Source: UBA5972 sp964637875 (GTDB taxonomy: Bacteria; Pseudomonadota; Alphaproteobacteria; Rhodobacterales; Rhodobacteraceae). Taken from it: DNA of 64,000 nt. Made by a program: the position numbers and the translations under genes. Numbering within the stretch: position 1 is the first letter of the stretch; every line of letters begins with the position of its first letter. The stretch lies in the NCBI GenBank assembly GCA_964637875.1, contig CAZWXK010000009.1:3954-67953 (forward strand), in the 5' to 3' direction. Shown one piece after another: positions 24,764 to 31,940 of this stretch. The notes under the pieces were generated by a model. The model had not been told where the DNA came from, searched no databases, and saw only the letters and a list, made by a program, of their open reading frames with translations.

Positions 24764-25076
24764 TTCCTGTCCTGATGCCAAGATATACCTCCCTGATTCC
24801 CGCTTTGCGGCGTGGTTTGCACTATCTGTGCCGGACAGCGCCGAAAATGATAGGGGCCTCACGGCGCGTTGAACGCAGGTGATGCAAAAGCACAGGAATT
24901 GGGCAAATATTGCAGCCGGAGGTGGCGACATGCCCTGTTTGATCGGAAATGTTGCAGAAATCGCACCTGCCAAGAATTGACTTCTGCGCAGGCCGGGCCT
25001 AAACAGCGGCTTCCGAATGACATGGTGATCGGGTCTGCTTGTGGCCCGGACCCAATCCGCAGCTGGAGTTGACGTA
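24764..25076. other. Divergent intergenic region TVP38 / rpmH
   Basis: 313 bases. A good sigma-70 promoter for rpmH lies at 24977-25005. No DnaA boxes were seen, so there is no sign of the origin that neighbours rpmH in some other bacteria. Confidence 0.6.
24977..25005 (+). promoter_or_regulatory. Sigma-70-type promoter for rpmH-rnpA
   Basis: TTGACT, a 17-base spacer, then TAAACA. The -35 matches in five of six positions with ideal spacing. The predicted start lies about 65 bases before the rpmH ATG. Confidence 0.65.
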
Positions 25077-25211
25077 ATGAAACGCACATATCAGCCGAGC
25101 AACCTTGTTCGCAAACGGCGCCACGGATTCCGCGCGCGCATGGCAACCAAGGCCGGCCGCAAGATCCTGAATCGTCGTCGTGCTCAGGGCCGCAAGGTTC
25201 TGTCTGCATAG
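25077..25211 (+). CDS. rpmH: 50S ribosomal protein bL34
   Basis: 44 residues, MKRTYQPSNLVRKRRHGFRA to RKVLSA, very basic and near-invariant in bacteria. GGAG precedes the ATG. It forms the usual rpmH-rnpA pair, with rnpA starting six bases after the stop. Confidence 0.97.
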   Translation: MKRTYQPSNLVRKRRHGFRARMATKAGRKILNRRRAQGRKVLSA

Positions 25212-25217
25212 GAACGC

Positions 25218-25661
25218 TTGTCGAAAGACACCAACATGATACCGCCGGAGGCGACACAGGCAGGCCAGGGGGCCAGAGCCGGTGAAACGCCCCCGGCGGT
25301 TTCCTTGTGTCCGATCGAAAGGATCAGGAACCGGGCCGATTTCCTGCGCGCAAATCGCGGCAGACGGCAGGTAACGGCCGGTTTCATCCTGCTGGCCCGC
25401 AAGCGCATCACGGACGAGGGTTCACCGTCGGTGATGCGTGTGGGGTTTACCTGCTCCAGGAAACTGGGCAACGCCGTGCGCCGGAACCGGGCCAAGCGCC
25501 GCCTGCGCGAGGCCGCTCGTCTGGTCTTGCCCGGGCATGGCCGTTGCGGCTGGGACTATGTTTTGATCGGCAAACCTGAGTCCACCAGATCGCTGCCCTT
25601 CGATCACCTTGTCAGGGACCTGCGTATCGCGCTCGACCGTCTGCACGCACGCAAACGGTAA
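25218..25661 (+). CDS. rnpA: Ribonuclease P protein component
   Basis: 147 residues. It has RNRADFLRANRG, GFTCSRKLGNAVRRNRAKRRLREAAR (the RNR-type RNA-binding helix) and the C-terminal DYVLIGKPES. It assists the RNase P RNA in cutting tRNA 5' leaders. The likely start is TTG at 25218, preceded by AGGAA; an ATG at 25236 is possible but lacks a ribosome-binding site. An N-terminal extension of about 30 residues precedes the conserved core. Confidence 0.94.
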   Translation: MSKDTNMIPPEATQAGQGARAGETPPAVSLCPIERIRNRADFLRANRGRRQVTAGFILLARKRITDEGSPSVMRVGFTCSRKLGNAVRRNRAKRRLREAARLVLPGHGRCGWDYVLIGKPESTRSLPFDHLVRDLRIALDRLHARKR

Positions 25662-25684
25662 GGGCCACGCCGGGAACCCGTCTG

Positions 25685-25712
25685 TTGACCGCCGGGGATG
25701 ACGTGCTATCTT
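25685..25712 (+). promoter_or_regulatory. Candidate sigma-70 promoter for the DsrC/TusE-like gene
   Basis: TTGACC, a 16-base spacer, then TATCTT, about 60 bases before the TTG start. It suggests the gene is transcribed separately from rnpA. Confidence 0.5.
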
Positions 25713-25771
25713 AACGTATCACAATATTAGAATGTCTATGATTCCTTGGGGAAGGAAGAAAGGAGCACATC

Positions 25772-26110
25772 TTGGCGATCGAATTCGAAGGCAAAACGAT
25801 CGAGACCAACGCAAACGGGTATCTCGATGATCTGGATGACTGGAGCGAGGCACTTGCACAGGTCATGGCCGCAGCCGAGGGTATCGAGCTGACCGAACGG
25901 CATTGGGACGTGATGAATTACCTGCGCGAGGAATATTTCGACAATCACCAGAACCAGCCGAACACTCGGACCATCATCAAGGCCATGGCCGCGATATGGG
26001 GGGCCAAACCGACGCAAAAGGATCTGTACGACCTGTTTCCCCTGGACCCGTCAAAACAGGGCGCACGGATTGCCGGGTTGCCGGAGAGCCGCCGCAAGGG
26101 CGGTTACTGA
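25772..26110 (+). CDS. DsrC/TusE-family protein lacking all cysteines
   Basis: 112 residues, aligned end to end with TusE/DsrC: FEGKTIETNANGYLDDLDDW, then GIELTERHWDVMNYLREEYF, then RTIIKAMA, and LFPLDPSKQGARIAGLPES. Family members act as sulfur carriers through a Cys near the C-terminus. Here the tail is RRKGGY and the protein has no Cys at all, so persulfide relay is not possible by the known chemistry. A structural or regulatory role is more likely (inference). The start is TTG at 25772 with AAGGAG eight bases ahead. A promoter and a terminator bracket it. Confidence 0.88.
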   Translation: MAIEFEGKTIETNANGYLDDLDDWSEALAQVMAAAEGIELTERHWDVMNYLREEYFDNHQNQPNTRTIIKAMAAIWGAKPTQKDLYDLFPLDPSKQGARIAGLPESRRKGGY

Positions 26111-26153
26111 ACCGGTCCGGGCAAAGGCAGGAAGTCAAGACAACAAGAGGAAC

Positions 26154-26175
26154 GGGCCGGGGTACTTTCCGGCCC
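26154..26175 (+). terminator. Terminator after the DsrC/TusE-like gene
   Basis: GGGCCGG and CCGGCCC form a seven-base stem around GGTACTTT, followed by TTTCC. It lies 44 bases after the stop codon. Confidence 0.65.
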
Positions 26176-26265
26176 TTTCCATGATTGTGGCCCCCCGGGG
26201 ATGGTATCGGCGGCTTTTTGGCCTATATGTTCATTCGTTGGCACCATCGCCTGGATCCCCTGATC

Positions 26266-26523
26266 ATGACACCGCTCGCCTTTGTCCTTTCTTTGCCCGT
26301 TCGCGCCTATCGCCTGCTGTTCAGCCCTTGGGTCGGCCATGGCTGTCGCTATCAGCCCACCTGCTCGGCCTATGCGCTCGAAGCCCTGCAGAAACACGGC
26401 GGCATCAAGGGCAGCTGGCTGGCCATCCGCCGGATCGGCCGTTGCCATCCACTGGGCGGTACCGGCTATGACCCGGTTCCCGACAATCACGCAGACCACG
26501 AACATTCCCCCCGTAACGAATAA
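26266..26523 (+). CDS. yidD: Membrane protein insertion efficiency factor YidD
   Basis: 85 residues from the ATG at 26266; the frame is open further upstream but relatives begin near MTPLAFVLSLPVRAYRLLFSP. The family hallmark is CRYQPTCSAYALEALQKHG with its two cysteines, then RCHPLGGTGYDPVP. It is an amphipathic, membrane-associated helper of YidC. It is normally next to yidC, but here yidC lies about 5.4 kb downstream. Confidence 0.93.
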   Translation: MTPLAFVLSLPVRAYRLLFSPWVGHGCRYQPTCSAYALEALQKHGGIKGSWLAIRRIGRCHPLGGTGYDPVPDNHADHEHSPRNE

Positions 26524-26655
26524 TAGCGCCCATCGTCCTGGCATCGCTCGTGGGGTAGTCGGTTCGTCCAGGGAAGGACGGAAATCTCCAACGAGACAAA
26601 ACAATGCTTCTGTGGTATGATGTTACGTCGGCTGGCTATTTTCGGCCGACGGGTG

Positions 26656-27012
26656 ATGTCACGGGTGTCTCATTTGGTTCATTTGATCAGACTGACCTTG
26701 CTGTTTGGACTGCTTCTTCCGGCAACCGCCGGAGGGGCGGCACTCCCTGAAAATCCGGGATGTCGCGCGCTTGAAGCGATATCGGCACCGATATGTATTG
26801 CCAGGGTCAAGTGCAACGACAGCCTGAAAGCACGCGAACGCGTGGTGCGGCTGTTCGAGAGATGCCAGGCAGGCGAGGACATCACCCCGGAAGAACTGAA
26901 TACGGCGATCCGTCTTTTCGGAAACGAAACGGGCTTTCGCTGTTGTGTGGGCAACGAACTCCATCGAGCATTTTTTCAACAAGGGATGAATGGAAATAGT
27001 CCCTCGAAATGA
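26656..27012 (+). CDS. Secreted small cysteine-rich protein upstream of the metalloprotease
   Basis: 118 residues from the ATG at 26656; an ATG at 26617 in the same frame would add 13 basic residues. It has a Sec signal peptide (LIRLTLLFGLLLPATAGGA). The mature part of about 90 residues is helical and holds six cysteines (NPGC, APIC, VKC, ERC and FRCC), suggesting three disulfides in the periplasm. I recognise no family. It ends 12 bases before the RTX metalloprotease gene, so it may be a partner or inhibitor of the protease, but it does not resemble the beta-barrel serralysin inhibitors. A seven-base stem (26626-26632 with 26645-26651) spans the start region. Confidence 0.6.
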   Translation: MSRVSHLVHLIRLTLLFGLLLPATAGGAALPENPGCRALEAISAPICIARVKCNDSLKARERVVRLFERCQAGEDITPEELNTAIRLFGNETGFRCCVGNELHRAFFQQGMNGNSPSK

Positions 27013-27024
27013 CAGGGGTTATCA

Positions 27025-29253
27025 ATGGCCAGGAATTTCAACTCGCTTCTCGTCAGCAATGCCAAGGGCTGGCATGATGGCTCGGGGACAATCACATATT
27101 CATTTCTCGGCTCGACCATGCCGGCGTATTATCCGGAACGCGACCTCAACGGCGACGGAACCAACGATCATTGGCGAATTGACAATGGTTCATTCCTGAC
27201 CATGGGTCAGAATTTCAGCATGTCGGTGGCCGAACGCGCCCTGGCGTCCAAGGCCATTGCCGCGTGGAACGAGGTGGCCAATATCAACCTCGTGCCCGGC
27301 ACCATCACCGGCACTGCGGGCACCAGCACCTTTGGCAGCCCGATAACCGGCAACGGCACCCTTGTGACCCCGGGCGGCACAACGCAGGTCGTCCCGACCA
27401 ATGACGACAGTTACACGGCCTATGATCTGTCGGCCGTGTTCGAAAACGGAATGAATTTCTTTGGCGTCCAGTACGACGCCACATCCGTTTACGTGAACAC
27501 GAACGGAAGCATCTCGTTCGGCAACGGTATCGGCACATATACGCCAACCACCATTTCCGGCGGATCGACCCCGATGATCGCACCGTTCTGGGCCGATGTG
27601 GACACGCGCGCGGGCAACCCCATCAAGGTAAACATTGATCCTGTCGCCGATGTCGTAACCGTGACCTGGGGTAGTGTTGGCTATTTCAACCAGAAAACCG
27701 ACCTGCTCAATTCGTTTCAACTGCAGCTGTTCGACCGTGGAAACGGCGATTTCGACATCGTCTTTCGTTACGAAGGCATCAACTGGACGACAGGCGACGC
27801 CAGCGGTGGCACGGGCGGCCTTGGCGGGACGGTTGCCCATGCCGGGTTTTCGGCGGGCAACAGCACGGACTTTTTCGAACTGCCGCAATCGGGAAATCAG
27901 GGGGCCATCCTGGCCCTGGATTCGACCACGGGCAATACCGGGGTAACCGGGCTGTGGGTGTTCGAGGTTCGCAACGGTGTCATTGCGGGCGACATCACCC
28001 TGGGATCAGGTGCCTTTACCGACAAGAGCGGTACGGTCGATACAAGCACGTTCGGCTTTGTTTCGGCCTTTCCAAAACCGAATCATCTGGGAACCCATCC
28101 CTCGCGCGCGGGGGATTTCTGGGTCAACACCAACAATACCGACCAGAACATAAACGCCTTTGGGAGCACCAGCTGGGCAACCTACCTGCACGAGCTGGGG
28201 CACTCGATGGGCTTGCATCATCCGAACGAACGACCCAACAGCACGGCCTTCAGCAACCAGTTCACGGTCATGTCCTATAATGAACACCCGTCGGTGTCGA
28301 CGCAAAGCACGACCAATCAGGCATGGCCGCTGACACCAATGATCTGGGACATTCAGGCGCTTCAGAAACTTTATGGCGCCAATACCACCACCCGCAATGG
28401 CGACACCGTCTATTTTGGTCAGGGGCTCGGCTCGGGCAGCACCGAACAGGCCTATCAATACGCCGCAAACAACATGATGGTTACCGGCGAAGATGGCATC
28501 AAGCGCAATGTCATCCTGACCATCTGGGATGGAGGGGGCACCGATCTGATCGACGCGTCCTCCCTGACCACGGATGTCAGGATAGACCTGCGGCCCGGCC
28601 ATTTCTCGACAATCGGAGCGATTGCCGACAACATAGGCATGTCCGCCGCCGTCAAGGTTGCCGGAAAGGTCGTAAATTTCATCGAGAACGCCGATGGCGG
28701 CTCGGGAAAGGACATCATAAAGGGCAACGCCACCGACAACCGCCTGGATGGCAATGCGGCCAAGGACCGCCTCTATGGTTATAACGGCAAGGACGTCCTG
28801 TTGGGGGGCGGGGGCAATGACACCGTATTTGGCGGCAAGGGAAAGGACATCATATTCGGCAACAGCGGCAGGGATTCTCTTTTCGGCCAGGATGGGAAGG
28901 ATATCCTCTTTGGCGGCGGGGGAAAGGATTACCTGCACGGAGGCAAAGGCAATGACCGCCTTTCCGGCGGTGCCGGCGACGACATCTACCGTGGAGGCGC
29001 TGGTGCCGACCGTTTCGTCCACATGACCGGCCAGGGCAGCGACCGGATCATGGACTTTGCCAACAATGAAGATACGCTGGTCCTGAGCTCTGCGCTGAAC
29101 GGTGGCGGGCTGACCGCGGCGGCTGTTGTCGCGCTTGCAACCGACACCGGCACCGATATTGTCCTCGATTTCGGGGGGGGCGATGTTCTCACGCTGGTTG
29201 GCGCAGGGGGTGGAGGGGCCGGCTTTCTGCTGGACGACATGCTCATCATCTGA
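27025..29253 (+). CDS. Serralysin-like RTX metalloprotease with inserted nidogen-like domain
   Basis: 742 residues, no signal peptide, type I secretion expected. The start (ITYSFLGSTMPAYYP, then AIAAWNEVANINLVP) and the zinc site HELGHSMGLHHP (H389, E390, H393, H399) with the Met-turn MSYNEH near 416 define an M10 metzincin. Between them, about residues 130-320, sits a nidogen-like (NIDO) domain: VYVNTNGSISFGNG, PMIAPFWADVDTR, and FQLQLFDRGNGDFDIVFRYE. RTX repeats follow at about 558-655 (GGGGNDTVFGGKGKDIIFGN type), then a hydrophobic C-terminal tail. It probably degrades extracellular protein. It lies 12 bases after the cysteine-rich secreted protein. Confidence 0.87.
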   Translation: MARNFNSLLVSNAKGWHDGSGTITYSFLGSTMPAYYPERDLNGDGTNDHWRIDNGSFLTMGQNFSMSVAERALASKAIAAWNEVANINLVPGTITGTAGTSTFGSPITGNGTLVTPGGTTQVVPTNDDSYTAYDLSAVFENGMNFFGVQYDATSVYVNTNGSISFGNGIGTYTPTTISGGSTPMIAPFWADVDTRAGNPIKVNIDPVADVVTVTWGSVGYFNQKTDLLNSFQLQLFDRGNGDFDIVFRYEGINWTTGDASGGTGGLGGTVAHAGFSAGNSTDFFELPQSGNQGAILALDSTTGNTGVTGLWVFEVRNGVIAGDITLGSGAFTDKSGTVDTSTFGFVSAFPKPNHLGTHPSRAGDFWVNTNNTDQNINAFGSTSWATYLHELGHSMGLHHPNERPNSTAFSNQFTVMSYNEHPSVSTQSTTNQAWPLTPMIWDIQALQKLYGANTTTRNGDTVYFGQGLGSGSTEQAYQYAANNMMVTGEDGIKRNVILTIWDGGGTDLIDASSLTTDVRIDLRPGHFSTIGAIADNIGMSAAVKVAGKVVNFIENADGGSGKDIIKGNATDNRLDGNAAKDRLYGYNGKDVLLGGGGNDTVFGGKGKDIIFGNSGRDSLFGQDGKDILFGGGGKDYLHGGKGNDRLSGGAGDDIYRGGAGADRFVHMTGQGSDRIMDFANNEDTLVLSSALNGGGLTAAAVVALATDTGTDIVLDFGGGDVLTLVGAGGGGAGFLLDDMLII

Positions 29254-29339
29254 CGGGCGCCGGGCCAAAGGGCCCCTTGCGACAACACTTTGCGCATGCC
29301 TATACAGGGGCCGCATCCACCCAGGCCGGCCCTTGTACC

Positions 29340-30173
29340 ATGCTCGACGACAATACCGACATCCATCCGCTGTTTGCTGACGCGCCGACGACAACGCAGT
29401 TCAAGAAGCTGCGCAAGCGTATCATCCGCCAGGTCCGCGAAGCGATCGAGGCCTATGGCATGGTCGAGCGCGGTGCGAAATGGCTGGTCTGCCTGTCGGG
29501 CGGCAAGGACAGCTATACCCTGCTTGCCGCTTTGTACGAGTTGAAATGGCGCGGGCTGCTGCCGGTCGAGCTGCTGGCCTGCAATCTGGACCAGGGGCAG
29601 CCGGGCTTTCCCTCGACGGTGCTGCCGGAATTCCTTGAACGCATGCAGGTGCCCCACCGGATCGAATATCAGGACACCTATTCCATCGTGAAGGACAAGA
29701 TCCCCGAAACCCAGACCTATTGCGCGCTATGTTCACGCCTGCGTCGGGGCAACCTGTATCGTATCGCCCGCGAGGAGGGGTGCAGCGCCATCGTTCTGGG
29801 CCACCACCGGGACGACATCCTTGAAACTTTCATGATGAACCTGTTTCACGGCGGGCGCCTGGCCACCATGCCGCCCAAGCTGTTGAACGAGGAAGGCGAC
29901 CTGTTCGTCTATCGCCCCCTTGCCTTTGTCGCCGAGGCCGATTGCGAAAAATTCGCCCGCGCGATGAACTATCCCATCATCCCCTGCGATCTGTGCGGCA
30001 GCCAGGACGGGCTGCAACGCCAGCAGGTCAAGCAGATGCTGGACGAATGGGAATCCCGCCATCCGGGTCGCCGCCAGGTGATGTTTCGCGCCCTGATGAA
30101 CGCCCGGCCCAGCCATCTGCTCGACCCCGGCCTGTTCGATTTCGCGGCGCTCGCGCGGGATGAGCGGACCTGA
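29340..30173 (+). CDS. ttcA: tRNA 2-thiocytidine synthetase TtcA
   Basis: 277 residues. PP-loop SGGKDSYTLLAAL, the C-x-x-C motif YCALCSRLRRG, the HHRDDILETFMMNLF segment and IPCDLCGSQDGLQR. It activates C32 of certain tRNAs with ATP and thiolates it using a [4Fe-4S] cluster. The ATG at 29340 was preferred over in-frame upstream codons because MLDDNTDIHPLF resembles relatives. It follows the metalloprotease gene in the same direction, but a separate promoter is likely. Confidence 0.94.
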   Translation: MLDDNTDIHPLFADAPTTTQFKKLRKRIIRQVREAIEAYGMVERGAKWLVCLSGGKDSYTLLAALYELKWRGLLPVELLACNLDQGQPGFPSTVLPEFLERMQVPHRIEYQDTYSIVKDKIPETQTYCALCSRLRRGNLYRIAREEGCSAIVLGHHRDDILETFMMNLFHGGRLATMPPKLLNEEGDLFVYRPLAFVAEADCEKFARAMNYPIIPCDLCGSQDGLQRQQVKQMLDEWESRHPGRRQVMFRALMNARPSHLLDPGLFDFAALARDERT

Positions 30174-30282
30174 CAGACTTTAGTCGAATTTCCCGCAACA
30201 TGCGCCGGGCGATTAACGATTCTGCCAGCCCCGACCCTTAGCCTGCAATACGGGCGACCTGAAGATGGGGATATGGGGATAA

Positions 30283-31821
30283 ATGGCACAAAGGCGGGGA
30301 ACGGCCACGATATTGGGCGGCAATCTGATGCAGCGGGCAAACCTCCTTGCGCTGCTGCCGTTGCTGGTCACATTGGCATACTGGATCAAGGTCGATTCCG
30401 TCATCCTTGTGGTCAGTTTCGTGTTCCCGCTGATGCTGGCCGTGCAAGGGTGGGCAAAACCCGCCCCCAATCCGCCAGCGACGACAATTCACGATTCCCT
30501 CACCGGGCTTGTCAGTCGGCACACCGCGCTGGAAAGACTGTCCGGCTTTCTGAACGACCCGGTGTTTTCGGGCCGGGAAACGGCGGTTCTGGTCGTGGAT
30601 ATCGACGAATTCCGCAAGATCAACCAACGGTTTGACATGGATGCGGGAGATCGCCTTTTGATCGAGGTTGGCGAAAGACTGCGCGCCTGCGTGCGCGACA
30701 GCGATATCGTGGCCCGCATCGACGGTGACGGATTTGCGATCATCCTGCACCCCGTGGCAAGCGGCGATATAGGCATCGCGCTGTCCGTTGCCGACCGGAT
30801 CAAGGCGGCCATCGACCGGCCATTTGCCATCGATCACACGACCTGTCACCTGTGTTGCTCGATCGGGGTGTGTACCTCGACCCGCGCACCGCATCGGACA
30901 GCCGCATCCCTGTTGGGCAGCGCCGAGATCGCGCTCGAGCTCGCCACCGGCGAGGGGCCCGGTGCGATACGCTGTTTTTCCCCCAGCATGGGCCAGCAGG
31001 TGCGGCGATTGCGGCAACTCTCGCCCCAACTGGAAAGCGCGCTGGAAAACGGGCAGATCAGACCCTGGTTTCAGCCCCAACTCTGTACCGACACCGGCGA
31101 AATCGCCGGGTTCGAGGCACTGGCCCGTTGGGAACACCCGGAAAACGGCGTCATCCCGCCATCACTGTTTCTGGATGCCATCGAAAGCGCAGGCCAGTCG
31201 GAAAGGCTGAGCCAGGTCGTCCTGCGTCACAGCCTGACCGCGCTGAAGGCATGGGACAGGGCGGGCATGCGGGTGCCGGGCGTCGGGATCAATTTTTCCT
31301 CGATCGAACTGCGCAACCCGAAGCTGGTCGAGAAAATCAGATGGGAGGTGGACCGACTCGATATTCACCCGTCCCGGATCACCATCGAAATCCTGGAAAA
31401 CGTGGTAAGCGACCACGAGGACGATATCATAACCCGAAACATTCGCGCACTGGCCGCACAAGGGTTCAATCTGGACCTTGACGATTTTGGCACCGGTCAT
31501 GCCGCGATTGCCAATATCCGGCGCTTCAACGTCAATCGTATCAAGATCGATCGCAGCCTTGTCTCGGGCCTGGACAAGGATCCCGAGCAGCGATCCCTGG
31601 CGGACGCCATCATCCGCATGGCCGAAAGCCTGGGGATCGACACCCTTGCAGAAGGGGTCGAGACGATTGGCGAACATCACCGCCTTGCCGAAATGGGCTG
31701 TCGCTATGTCCAGGGTTACGGCATCGCGCGTCCGATGCCTCTTGAAGACACCTTTTCATGGTTGCGGCGCCACGGCGAAAAACTGCGCCGCGGCAATGGC
31801 CCCTGGCGGCGTGCGGGCTGA
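30283..31821 (+). CDS. Cyclic-di-GMP phosphodiesterase with degenerate GGDEF and EAL domains
   Basis: 512 residues. Two hydrophobic segments at about 20-56 anchor it in the membrane. The GGDEF domain (about 69-230) has IDGDGFAII instead of GGDEF, so cyclase activity is unlikely. The EAL domain (about 255-500) keeps the metal and catalytic residues: EALARW at 278, GINFSS, EILENV, DLDDFGTG, NRIKIDRSL and LAEGVET. It should hydrolyse c-di-GMP and so favour motility over biofilm. GGGGAT precedes the ATG at 30283; an ATG at 30328 is an alternative. Confidence 0.9.
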   Translation: MAQRRGTATILGGNLMQRANLLALLPLLVTLAYWIKVDSVILVVSFVFPLMLAVQGWAKPAPNPPATTIHDSLTGLVSRHTALERLSGFLNDPVFSGRETAVLVVDIDEFRKINQRFDMDAGDRLLIEVGERLRACVRDSDIVARIDGDGFAIILHPVASGDIGIALSVADRIKAAIDRPFAIDHTTCHLCCSIGVCTSTRAPHRTAASLLGSAEIALELATGEGPGAIRCFSPSMGQQVRRLRQLSPQLESALENGQIRPWFQPQLCTDTGEIAGFEALARWEHPENGVIPPSLFLDAIESAGQSERLSQVVLRHSLTALKAWDRAGMRVPGVGINFSSIELRNPKLVEKIRWEVDRLDIHPSRITIEILENVVSDHEDDIITRNIRALAAQGFNLDLDDFGTGHAAIANIRRFNVNRIKIDRSLVSGLDKDPEQRSLADAIIRMAESLGIDTLAEGVETIGEHHRLAEMGCRYVQGYGIARPMPLEDTFSWLRRHGEKLRRGNGPWRRAG

Positions 31822-31940
31822 GGGACGCCACACGATCAAACCCGGGTGACGCGAAGGCGCATCGCGGTGAAAACCGCTTGACCTTTCCTGCCCACATCTG
31901 TTGAACCACCCTAGCGAAAAACCACGAGGTGGACTCCGAG

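Noticed and set aside
24764..25076. Replication origin next to rpmH
   Set aside because: No DnaA boxes or AT-rich unwinding repeats, and dnaA/dnaN are not present.
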